Origin: Paenibacillus phocaeensis
GTDB taxonomy: Bacteria > Bacillota > Bacilli > Paenibacillales > Paenibacillaceae
Length of the DNA stretch: 40,291 nucleotides
NCBI RefSeq assembly: GCF_900021165.1
Contig: NZ_FCOQ01000038.1
Coordinates: 161,998 to 202,288 of the forward strand
Direction: 5' to 3'
The translations under genes and the position numbers were made by a program. This document shows, in pieces, positions 17,450 to 25,580 of this stretch. Numbering within the stretch: the first letter of the stretch is position 1; every line of letters starts with the position of its first letter. The notes beneath the pieces are model-generated. The model had not been told where the DNA came from and searched no databases. It saw only the letters and a list, made by a program, of their open reading frames with translations.

Positions 17450-20400
17450 CTAAGAAACTGACTCGCTTGACGTTGAAGCTCGATATTGAAACTGCACACT
17501 CGTCCACTCCCCATCGAGGCTCTCAATGCGCAGGCCTTCCCTGTAAAACAACAGCAGCCGTCGATGGACGTTCATCAATCCGACTCCGCGCTTCGCCCGG
17601 TACTGATGAAGATCGAGCAGTTCCGCGATTTTCTTCTCACTCATGCCGATCCCGTTGTCCCGGATCTCTACGCTGATCATCTTCTCTGCCGGATTGGAGC
17701 TGGCTAAGGAGTGCGGGGTGCCCTTGCGGATGATCAGTTGGAGCTTGCCCCCCTGCTTTCTTTGCATAATGCCATGGCGGATCGCGTTCTCCACCAATGG
17801 CTGAATCGTTAAGGGCAGTATCCGGCTCTCCAGCAGCGTCTCGTCGATGTCATACTCAACTTCCAACCGCTCATCGAACCGAGCCTTCTCGATTTCCACG
17901 TAGGATTTCACCAGCTTAAGCTCATCACGAATGCTGACAAACCGGTCATGGCTTGAGAAATCAAAGCTGCTTCTTAAATATTGACTCAAATGGTTAATCA
18001 ACTGCGCCGCCCTATGGCTGTCGGTATACCCCACTGAAAGAATGGCATTCAAGGCATTAAACAAAAAATGAGGCTTGATCTGGGAGTGCAGGAAAGCCGT
18101 CTCCGCATCCAGCGCTTCGCGAACGGATCTTCTCAGCTCAAGCAGGGTTTTCACTCTTGCCTTAACCTCCAGCGTATGAAAGGGTTTGGCAATAAAGTCG
18201 TTGGCTCCGGCCGCGAAGCCGGCCGCGATATCCTGCGGCGTATTTCGCACCGTTAACATCACGACGGGCAAATCAAATAACGTATAGCGACTGCGGATTT
18301 CCCGGCAGATCTCATACCCCGATAACTGCGGCATCATAACATCCAGCAGAACCAGGTCAATATCGGGATTCTCCTCTAACAGGCGGAGGGCCTGACGGCC
18401 ATGAGTCGCGGTAAGGAGGTTGTACTTCCCTCTTGGAAACAGATTCTGCAGCACTTGCAAATTCGCGGGTTCATCATCGACGGCGAGCAGCGTGAATCCT
18501 AACGGCCCAGGGGATTTCGAGTTCGCGGCTTCGGTTCTCGCGTAGTCCTGGACAAGTGCCCCCTGTCTACGGGACATCCGCATATTCGCGGATAGCTCCT
18601 TCGATTCACGGGCGCCGGGTAATGTAAATGCCATTCTCGTTCCCCGTCCCGGCGTGGACTCTTCAATAAATAGGCGACCCTTCATCATTTGGACGAGCCG
18701 GCTGGAAATGCTCAAGCCCAGGCCGACGCCGCCATATCCTTGCGCCCTTTCTCCATTTGCTTGAGTGAAGGGTTCGAAGATTCGCTGCCAGTCGAAAGGA
18801 TCAATGCCAATACCGGTATCTTCAACAACCACCTTGATTTGGTCGGCGGCTTGTTCGGCTCGGATCTCGATCCTTCCACGCTCCGTATACTTGATGGCAT
18901 TTTCTATTAAATTCATCAGGACCTGACTCAGACGGTTCTCATCTGCATAAATCGGTGGAAGCCCGTTCGGAATCCGGTTCATGATCTCAATCTCTTTGCC
19001 GGAAGCTAGATAGTCCAACACCTCCAGGACGATCGATACCGTTACCTTGAGGTCGACGGCGGTTAAATGCAAGGGCAAATCATTTCTTTTAATTCTCTCC
19101 ATGTCCAGGATATCGCCCACCAGCGACGATAACCTTCTCGCCATCTCCTGAATCACCATCAGATTCATCCGCTGCTTGTCGCTGGCATGAACAGGATCCG
19201 GCGCCCCCTCCAGCATGGACTGAGATATATTGAGAATGCCGTTTAACGGTGTCTGTAACTCATGCGAGGTTCTTATCAGGAACTCGTCTTTTAGCCGATC
19301 CGACTCCAATAATCTCAGGGACATCAACTCAATCGTTCTATAGGCATCGGAGAAGCGAAAAGACAACATCAAAGAAATCAGGATTGCAAACAGCATCATA
19401 CTGACGATGCCTAAATAATTGTTGGGCAGCTGTCCCAAAACATAGAAGGAGTTGTCGATCAGACAAATCAATAGGGAGTAAAAGGCCAGAATCAAAATAA
19501 TGATGCTTTGTCTGCTAAAATTCCCGTAACTTTCTTCCTTGGAGACGGATAATTTCCAAACGACAACCAGATATACAAGGACCTGCAGCGTGCTAAAGAT
19601 GAAAGTAAGGTGAGAATAAGTATAGAAAGGATAGATCAAGCCGAACAGGATGAAGGAACCGAAAAGCATAAATACGATCCTGAAAAACCATGCCGGAAAT
19701 AGGCCGGAGCATATCGTTTTAATAAATAATGTAATGATAATCATGGAGCCGTAGATCGCCGCCAGTTGGAGCTTGTGGGAAAGCTCGAAAGGCAGCGTAT
19801 AAAACAGCTGCGTGAACAGCCGTTCGCTTAGACTCATAAAGGAAAAACCCGCCACGATGCAATAGGCACCGAAATAAAGCAGGCTTTGATCTTGTCTCCG
19901 CTTCAAGAATACCCCCAAGTGATACAAACCGACCATTCCCAGCGCCACAACAACCACAATGTCCATGCCTGTAATCGTTCTGTCCAGGTTGCCGATCGAC
20001 TTCATGCTTCCGAAATGAATATTGTTCGTGATGCCCCCGTTGATAAAATCAAAATTGGCAGCTTGAAGCGTGATCTCCGCCGTATTTCCGTGGATAGGAA
20101 AATAGAAGGTATAGGGCGCATTCTCCGGAACGTATGCCTCCCTGGTCATCGCAGGCCGGCCGCTGTGCCCCAGCTTCACGCCATCCACATATACAGCGCT
20201 GGCCATTTGCACATTGGAGATGCGTATCCCGTACATCATTGAGGAAGGATTAACTTTAATAACTAAACGATAGGTTGCTGTGCCGAAAACCGGGAAGTGC
20301 CGCTTGTTCCACTGTCCGGGAACATCCATATAACCCGTCAACTTCCCTTCCATACCGGACGAAAGAAGCTGATCCCAATAAAATTCCCATGAACCCTGCA

Positions 20401-20578
20401 ATTTGACGGATCCGTCTTTAGTGAAATCCCACCCGGTCAAATCTATGACGCCTTGTTGTACCTTGGGGTTATGACTGCGGGAGATATTAGCTTGGCCAGT
20501 ATAATAAAGAGCGAGAAAAGCAATCACTCCAACCCCAAGTAATATCATGAAGATGTTGCGATTGCGATTCTTGATCAA
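17450..20578 (-). CDS. Hybrid sensor kinase with two kinase modules (7TM-DISM, HisKA, REC, LytS-type)
   Basis: A 1042-residue membrane sensor. Residues 10-27 are a membrane anchor, about 30-200 an extracellular 7TMR-DISM-like sensory domain, and about 205-415 seven membrane helices. Then comes a HisKA/HATPase kinase with His439 in RTSHELQTPLNG, NLIENAIKYT, DTGIGI and GVGLGLSI; a receiver domain with Asp746 in LVLLDVMMPQLSG; and a second, LytS-type kinase with His837 in LHSQIKPHFLFNALNAI, its N box QPLVENAIRHG and DNGIGM. The start is TTG at 20578 with GAGGGG upstream. It forms an operon with the BTAD response regulator. The DISM-type sensor suggests a carbohydrate or other small ligand, but the signal is unknown. 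Confidence 0.9.
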   Translation of the reverse strand: MIKNRNRNIFMILLGVGVIAFLALYYTGQANISRSHNPKVQQGVIDLTGWDFTKDGSVKLQGSWEFYWDQLLSSGMEGKLTGYMDVPGQWNKRHFPVFGTATYRLVIKVNPSSMMYGIRISNVQMASAVYVDGVKLGHSGRPAMTREAYVPENAPYTFYFPIHGNTAEITLQAANFDFINGGITNNIHFGSMKSIGNLDRTITGMDIVVVVALGMVGLYHLGVFLKRRQDQSLLYFGAYCIVAGFSFMSLSERLFTQLFYTLPFELSHKLQLAAIYGSMIIITLFIKTICSGLFPAWFFRIVFMLFGSFILFGLIYPFYTYSHLTFIFSTLQVLVYLVVVWKLSVSKEESYGNFSRQSIIILILAFYSLLICLIDNSFYVLGQLPNNYLGIVSMMLFAILISLMLSFRFSDAYRTIELMSLRLLESDRLKDEFLIRTSHELQTPLNGILNISQSMLEGAPDPVHASDKQRMNLMVIQEMARRLSSLVGDILDMERIKRNDLPLHLTAVDLKVTVSIVLEVLDYLASGKEIEIMNRIPNGLPPIYADENRLSQVLMNLIENAIKYTERGRIEIRAEQAADQIKVVVEDTGIGIDPFDWQRIFEPFTQANGERAQGYGGVGLGLSISSRLVQMMKGRLFIEESTPGRGTRMAFTLPGARESKELSANMRMSRRQGALVQDYARTEAANSKSPGPLGFTLLAVDDEPANLQVLQNLFPRGKYNLLTATHGRQALRLLEENPDIDLVLLDVMMPQLSGYEICREIRSRYTLFDLPVVMLTVRNTPQDIAAGFAAGANDFIAKPFHTLEVKARVKTLLELRRSVREALDAETAFLHSQIKPHFLFNALNAILSVGYTDSHRAAQLINHLSQYLRSSFDFSSHDRFVSIRDELKLVKSYVEIEKARFDERLEVEYDIDETLLESRILPLTIQPLVENAIRHGIMQRKQGGKLQLIIRKGTPHSLASSNPAEKMISVEIRDNGIGMSEKKIAELLDLHQYRAKRGVGLMNVHRRLLLFYREGLRIESLDGEWTSVQFQYRASTSSESVS

Positions 20579-20618
20579 CGTCGGCCCCTCTGCTTTCTCC
20601 CCACAACAAGGTTAAATA

Positions 20619-20645
20619 ACGACAAAATACGACAAAGTCATTATA
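20619..20645 (-). promoter_or_regulatory. Probable promoter with 10-bp direct repeats before the sensor kinase
   Basis: A minus-strand TATAAT at 20640-20645 is followed at the predicted start of transcription by two adjacent 10-mers, ACGACAAAAT (20619-20628) and ACGACAAAGT (20629-20638) on the + strand. One-turn direct repeats are typical of response regulator sites, so autoregulation is possible. The -35 is weak. Confidence 0.45.
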
Positions 20646-20705
20646 GCATGCTCCTTCTCTCCTCAGGTACAAAAAGAAGCGTTTTAATAAAATTTTATTT
20701 AAAGC

Positions 20706-20730
20706 AAAAACCCGCTCCAGGAGCGGGTTT
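20706..20730 (-). terminator. Terminator of the first SLH protein gene
   Basis: Perfect inverted repeat AAACCCGCTCC / GGAGCGGGTTT with a 1-base centre, followed leftward by a T tract. It lies about 20 bases past the stop codon. Confidence 0.92.
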
Positions 20731-20749
20731 TCGTCAAGGATCTATCCGA

Positions 20750-23700
20750 TTATTTCCAATCTTCAATTCCGGTCTCATATTGTTCAAATGAATGCGGAGT
20801 CGAGGCTTCCATAATGTCCGAATAATTCAGGTGATTTTCCGGAACATCGGTCCACTTCGGCGCAATCTTGATATCCCAAGGTTTGCGGCCTAGCAGTTCG
20901 TTGAAGATACGCACAACTTCCAATCTCGTAATGGGCTGGTTCGGATGAAACGCCTGCTCCGTGAAGTCAGAAAGCACGCCTTGCTTCTCAGCCGCAGTAA
21001 TCGCCTTCTCGGCCCAATGTCCGGCTACGTCCGAGTAATTGCTTCCCGTTGCGGCTTCCCACTTGTACAAATTCATGAGAATCTGTGCGAATTCTGCGCG
21101 GGTAATTTGGTTTTGCGGCTTGAACTTCTGATTGCCGAAACCAACCATCCATTGGTTGCTCGTTGCCATCGCAATCGCATTTGCGGCCCAGGACTCGGCA
21201 CTCACATCCGAATACGTTACTTTATTGGCGCTCGCTTCGGGTTGATATAGTCGGGACAAAATCGCAGCAACTTCCGCTCTCGTTATCCCTCGGCCTGCTT
21301 TGAAAGTTCCGTCCGGATACCCTACCATATAGGCGCCATGGTCGCCTGCATCTTTAACTTCCGGCTGTGCGGAGAAACTGAATTTTACTATCGTATCTCC
21401 CACATGGATCATTCCGTCTTTAATGTAGCTGTCATCTCCAAAACGTTCTTCACGCGAGTCTTTACGGCTGTCGAATACAACGTAACCGTCTTTCTCGCCC
21501 AGGAAGTAATAATCCCCGTTCGGATAAACCATCCAGCCGTATTGACCGCTGTCCGTACTAGTTTGCGGGTTGTGGTTCTTGTTCGGCGCGAAGTCCGGCA
21601 GCTCAGGCAGCTCGACGACGGTTCCCGGCGTTCTGCCTTTGGAACGATTCAGCTGCGTATCCGCCCAATACAATTGCATATTGACACCCGAAACAGGTTG
21701 TCCAGTTACGGTGTCCAGGATCGTTCCGTAGGGATCGACCAAATCTGCCGACAATTTGGCTTTTCCTGTGTTGTCAACGACAAGCTTACCAGCGGGGCCA
21801 GCCAGCTTCTCTCCGTTAGGCGCGATTACGTTCAGCGCCAGTTTGTATTCGCCTGGCGGAACCTTCGGTAAATTAAAGCTTCCATCCGGGTTCATAACGA
21901 TCGTCGGAAGATTCAATTCTTTACCGTCAGCCGATTTGATTCTTCCGGATACCTTCAATTGGTCTCCAACGAGCTTCGTAATCTTGTCCTGAACGACTTT
22001 CCCCCCGTTCGCTGGATCGGAAACGATGACGTCCGTCTTCAGGGTTGGCTGTTCTACTGCCGGTGTCGATGGTGCAGAAGGCTCCGATGTTGATGGTGTT
22101 GATGGAGTCGATGGTGTTGATGGAGTCGGCACAACAGGGGCGATCGGCGTTGCCGAAACCACATTGGAGATGCCAGGGTATTTTCCCGATCCGATATTTA
22201 AACGGAAATAGTACTTGGTGCCATTCGTTAGGCCGGTTACGGTCGCACTCGTAGAGGTCGCATCCAAAGTTTCTGCCGGGCTGACAGCCGCAAAAGTTTC
22301 TCCATCCGTCGATATCTCGACTCCAATATCACCGGTTACTGCGCCTCTCAATGGCGGGAAACTCAAGGTCACTTGACTATTCCCCGGCGCGGCCGACAAC
22401 GTCGTCAACGGAGCAGGATCCGCCGCAAGAACATACACGGTAAATGTCTTCTCGCTGGTCAGTTCGCCTTTAGTAATTGTCGCCGTCAAGTTAACGTAGG
22501 TTCCTTGTTGATCTATAACCGGTCTCGTCACGGTTCCATCTGCCGCGATAATCGATGGCTGATCGGAGGACCACACCACATCGGAGTCATCATTTGGAAT
22601 CAGCGAGACATCCGTTTTTACCGCGCTTTTGGTTTCACCGGAAGCATAGTCGATTTGAACTTCTGCCTCGGCTCTTTCAACTGCTTCGATGTCATTCTTA
22701 TAAAGCTTAACGTTCTCTACGATACGATTGGCAATTTGCTCCACAATATCGTCAACCGATCCGCCGGAATCAATGTGAAGTCCGCCGTTTCCGAGGTCTT
22801 CAATGAAGCTTTCATCGATTTCCTTGTACGTTGCGTCAGTTACCCCGACATATTGAACATCTCTGTCACTAAACAACTGCCTTACTTCAGGTTGAACCAA
22901 AATGTCGCTAGGGTCTTCATTATTAAGGTTCACCAGATAACGGAGCGGAGCATGCGGTTCCCAAACAATTTCATTTACCGCCCGATCCAATTTCTTCTCC
23001 GAAGTCGAGAACAGCTTCATGTTATCATAAGCAAAAATGGAAATAATCTGACAGCCGTGGCTGATATGGCTGACAATAGGACCAAATTCATCCCCATAAA
23101 CATTCGCGAGGACTAAATCGGTGATCAATTGCTCCCCGTTATCCCACATATTTAACGTTGTGTCCGTGGCGACGATTTTGATGCTGTGCTGTTGGGCAGA
23201 TCCCTTTGAAAAAGAACTGATCAAGGAAACGCCGGAGATATCTTGCAAGTAAAAATCGCTGTCATCGTGAAGCGTTGTTACGTCAACATGATTAAGCTCA
23301 TAAACCTTGACGGCTCCCGAAACGTACAAAATCGCGTAACCGCTCAGCTGATTATCCCTATCGATACGGGTATTGAATAGAAAGCCTCCGCCTTCCATAC
23401 TGTGATAATTCACCTTGGATTCATCCATGTCAAAGGTGATCACCTTCTTGCCGGAAGGGCTTCCCTCCGTGAGCATGAAATCCTTGTACCCCGGCGCGGT
23501 ATAACCGTAGAAGGTTAACGCCTTTCCGTTGTTGGAAATTTGAACGTGGTTATAATCGGCCGTTTCCACTTCCGGCGTGATTCCAATGTACCAGCTGTCA
23601 TAACCGGAATGAACGTAATTGTACGTCGTATCCGTTACAGAAGCGGGATCCGCGCTCGCATCCATAATCGATACATATTTGGGGTTGATCCCTTCCGCTT

Positions 23701-23872
23701 CCAGTTTGGCTTTGATTGCGTCGTTCAGCTTGCTTTCAAAATTAACGGACTCATAAGGACTCGTTCCGTTATTGTAATAAACCTCCGCTACCGACGATAA
23801 TGCGTTCGCCATGGGCATGCTCGTGATCGTTAACATGAACGCCACTGCCATTGAAATGATTTTTTTCTTCAT
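20750..23872 (-). CDS. S-layer-homology surface protein, multidomain
   Basis: A 1040-residue exported protein anchored to cell-wall polymer by C-terminal SLH domains. A signal peptide (KKKIISMAVAFMLTITSM..ANA) is followed by about 400 residues I do not recognise, whose later part (VRQLFSDRDVQYVGVTD...IVEQIANRIVENV) resembles the end of a von Willebrand A fold. Next are an atypical Ig-like domain (VVWSSDQPSIIAADGTVTRP), a fibronectin III domain (STSATVTGLTNGTKYYFRL), a Ser/Thr/Pro linker, carboxypeptidase-like repeats (GEYKLALNV) and three SLH domains, the first incomplete (GYPDGTFKAGRGITRAEVAA, NQITRAEFAQILMNLY, NQPITRLEVVRIFNEL). The ATG at 23872 follows GGGAGAGG. The role is probably adhesion or cell-surface structure; no catalytic site is seen. 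Confidence 0.88.
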   Translation of the reverse strand: MKKKIISMAVAFMLTITSMPMANALSSVAEVYYNNGTSPYESVNFESKLNDAIKAKLEAEGINPKYVSIMDASADPASVTDTTYNYVHSGYDSWYIGITPEVETADYNHVQISNNGKALTFYGYTAPGYKDFMLTEGSPSGKKVITFDMDESKVNYHSMEGGGFLFNTRIDRDNQLSGYAILYVSGAVKVYELNHVDVTTLHDDSDFYLQDISGVSLISSFSKGSAQQHSIKIVATDTTLNMWDNGEQLITDLVLANVYGDEFGPIVSHISHGCQIISIFAYDNMKLFSTSEKKLDRAVNEIVWEPHAPLRYLVNLNNEDPSDILVQPEVRQLFSDRDVQYVGVTDATYKEIDESFIEDLGNGGLHIDSGGSVDDIVEQIANRIVENVKLYKNDIEAVERAEAEVQIDYASGETKSAVKTDVSLIPNDDSDVVWSSDQPSIIAADGTVTRPVIDQQGTYVNLTATITKGELTSEKTFTVYVLAADPAPLTTLSAAPGNSQVTLSFPPLRGAVTGDIGVEISTDGETFAAVSPAETLDATSTSATVTGLTNGTKYYFRLNIGSGKYPGISNVVSATPIAPVVPTPSTPSTPSTPSTSEPSAPSTPAVEQPTLKTDVIVSDPANGGKVVQDKITKLVGDQLKVSGRIKSADGKELNLPTIVMNPDGSFNLPKVPPGEYKLALNVIAPNGEKLAGPAGKLVVDNTGKAKLSADLVDPYGTILDTVTGQPVSGVNMQLYWADTQLNRSKGRTPGTVVELPELPDFAPNKNHNPQTSTDSGQYGWMVYPNGDYYFLGEKDGYVVFDSRKDSREERFGDDSYIKDGMIHVGDTIVKFSFSAQPEVKDAGDHGAYMVGYPDGTFKAGRGITRAEVAAILSRLYQPEASANKVTYSDVSAESWAANAIAMATSNQWMVGFGNQKFKPQNQITRAEFAQILMNLYKWEAATGSNYSDVAGHWAEKAITAAEKQGVLSDFTEQAFHPNQPITRLEVVRIFNELLGRKPWDIKIAPKWTDVPENHLNYSDIMEASTPHSFEQYETGIEDWK

Positions 23873-23906
23873 TAGCCTCTCCCGTCTGTCATTTAGTGAC
23901 CACCAC

Positions 23907-23942
23907 ATTTTGATAGATAGTTCCTATTTCGACTATCAAAAT
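23907..23942. promoter_or_regulatory. Dyad upstream of the first SLH gene
   Basis: ATTTTGATAG (23907-23916) and CTATCAAAAT (23933-23942) are perfect 10-bp inverted arms 16 bases apart, 35-70 bases before the SLH start codon. It could be an operator or a stabilising hairpin at the 5' end of the mRNA, as known for S-layer messages. Confidence 0.5.
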
Positions 23943-24000
23943 ATCACACATCTCTCTCAAAAAACTCTCAAACGGGAGATTCCGGGTATCTTCTTAGCGA

Positions 24001-24240
24001 TTAAGCTCTTTTCTTATGAGGCAAGAAAGCAATAAACAAAAGGGATACAATCGTGAAGCCCACCGACCACATAAAGGTATGATTATAAGCCGTATTCAGC
24101 GCCGCTTGGGTATGGATTTGATTCTGGCCTGTCATTTGATCGTGGATGAGATTGTTTTACCGCTGTTGAAGCAGAAGTGAACGTAAAGCCGCCAATCGTA
24201 GAGAAGGACGCTTGGACGATCTGGCTTGCAACAAAATAAG
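24001..24240 (-). pseudogene. Remnant of an MFS multidrug exporter (C-terminal end)
   Basis: Two minus-strand reading frames together give the end of a DHA2-like major facilitator protein. The first reads VASQIVQASFSTIGGFTFTS, then after AV the frame shifts; the second continues NLIHDQMTGQNQIHT, then AALNTAYNHTFMWSVGFTIV and LLFIAFLPHKKRA before TAA at 24001. One extra A in an A4 run (GTAAAACAATC) would explain the break. The sequence to the right is the T-rich tail of the next gene's terminator, so everything upstream of these roughly 75 codons is gone. The reading is from pattern, not a database match, but the hydrophobic end and terminal basic residues fit helix 14 of such exporters. Confidence 0.6.
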
Positions 24241-24246
24241 AAAAAA

Positions 24247-24287
24247 AGAAAAAAACAAGACCCACCAACCTGACGTTGATGGGTCTT
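24247..24287 (-). terminator. Terminator of the transglycosylase gene
   Basis: AAGACCCACCAAC and GTTGATGGGTCTT pair with one mismatch around a 5-base loop (24257-24287). Leftward it runs into a long T-rich tract. It begins 17 bases past the stop codon. Confidence 0.92.
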
Positions 24288-24303
24288 GCTTATCATCCAC
24301 TCT

Positions 24304-25308
24304 TTAGTTTCTGCCGCCATAGCTCTTATACTGAGCGTAAACTTGATTGGCGTATTGATCGGCCAGGATCGGACGGCCATAGGAGTCCGTGGCTCCCGGG
24401 TACCAGTTGTCCCCTCCGTTATAGTGGAGTAAGCCGTTATAGATGCTGCCGAATCTAGCAATCTTTTCATTTAAAATCATGGCACCCATGCATACCTGGT
24501 CTTGTTCACTGCTGTGATTATATGCGCGGCCATAGGTTGAGCTGAATTGAGATAAATAAGCATTACGTGTGTTGGGTTCTACCTGCATCAAACCATCCCC
24601 GGCTGACGGACTGCCTGGCAAGCCTGCTCCAAAGCTGCTTTCCTTCTTGATCACGGCACTTAGCAATAAGGCAAAATCTCCGCCTTTATTAAATTTTTTG
24701 TCCACATTCATCACATAGTTCCAGATATGGCTGGGAACTTCGCCAGGTTTCGTTACTGTAGAAGGGGAACCCGTGTAAATCTTGACGGATGACATTTTGT
24801 CATTAGCGGCATCGCCAACCCAGGAGGAACTTGAAGTATAAGTCCATTTGGTGCCTCCAAAGTTATCATTCTGATAAACTTCAACTGTCCAACCGCTCGG
24901 AACCTTAAGCGACGACATCCAGTCATTCGGAATTCCTTTGGCATTCAACTGAGACAATGTATAATTTCCAACTCCAAGGGTGACTGCTTTTCCGCCATAG
25001 TTTATATCTGCATAAAAGGTGACTCCGTTTGTAGCTGGCGGTGTGGGGGGTGTCGTTCCGCCGCCGCCTTTCTGCCATAAAGCAGGTGCATTGGACGGCT
25101 CCCAACCTACGAGGGAAGTGTGTGCTTGAAGACAGGTGTACGTGCTTCCGCTATAGGTGACCGTGTCATTTACTGCATAGGCGGTATTAGGCGCCCATGC
25201 TCCTCTTGCCGCTGCGCTCGCCGGAAGAACTGCGCTAAATGTGGACAGGATTACGGCTAAAACTACCATCAAGGCTGTGGCTTTAAAAGAGACCTTTCTA
25301 CTCATCAT
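24304..25308 (-). CDS. Secreted chitin-binding, beta/gamma-crystallin, lytic transglycosylase protein
   Basis: A 334-residue secreted protein with three domains. After a signal peptide (1-33) comes a CBM5/12 chitin-binding module (AWAPNTAYAVNDTVTYSGSTY ... EPSNAPALWQ, 36-80), then a Gly/Thr/Pro linker. Residues 96-180 are a beta/gamma-crystallin domain with two Greek-key motifs, each with a calcium-site pattern: NDWMSS (128-133) and NDKMSS (169-174), matching (N/D)(N/D)xx(S/T)S. Residues 195-330 are lysozyme/transglycosylase-like, with catalytic Glu223 in KKESSFGAG and the following GDGLMQVEP. It should cut peptidoglycan or chitin-like glycan outside the cell, perhaps steadied by calcium. The ATG at 25308 has AAAGGAGG. 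It forms a single-gene unit. Confidence 0.88.
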   Translation of the reverse strand: MMSRKVSFKATALMVVLAVILSTFSAVLPASAAARGAWAPNTAYAVNDTVTYSGSTYTCLQAHTSLVGWEPSNAPALWQKGGGGTTPPTPPATNGVTFYADINYGGKAVTLGVGNYTLSQLNAKGIPNDWMSSLKVPSGWTVEVYQNDNFGGTKWTYTSSSSWVGDAANDKMSSVKIYTGSPSTVTKPGEVPSHIWNYVMNVDKKFNKGGDFALLLSAVIKKESSFGAGLPGSPSAGDGLMQVEPNTRNAYLSQFSSTYGRAYNHSSEQDQVCMGAMILNEKIARFGSIYNGLLHYNGGDNWYPGATDSYGRPILADQYANQVYAQYKSYGGRN

Positions 25309-25514
25309 TATTATGCCTCCTTTGAATTATTGACTGCGACTCGTCCTTAGACCAACCGCAGTTTGTAACCGCATCAAATCCCAACCCTCTCATATATTGA
25401 TGAATAAAACAAAATATTACAATTTAAATGATACAGAAGCATGAAAAAAATTCCAATAGTGCCTTGGTCCTACTTTTTTTGACGTTTTTTTGAACTTTTG
25501 GATAGAGAAAAGAT

Positions 25515-25552
25515 CGAAAAAACGAGCCCCGGTACAATACCGAAACTCGTTT
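25515..25552 (-). terminator. Terminator of the dihydrouridine synthase gene
   Basis: Outer arms AACGAG/CTCGTT and inner arms CGGT/ACCG with an ACAAT loop, followed leftward by six T. It lies about 30 bases past the stop. Confidence 0.85.
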
Positions 25553-25580
25553 CACGAAGATATCGAACAAGCGGCCTTAT

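Noticed and set aside
24083..24268. A real 61-residue gene
   Set aside because: It starts inside a terminator and its middle matches an exporter only until a frameshift, so it is treated as part of the pseudogene.
25309..25500. A riboswitch (c-di-GMP or c-di-AMP type) before the transglycosylase gene
   Set aside because: A small hairpin (CTGCG/CGCAG) can be drawn, but the conserved cores of these riboswitches are missing.
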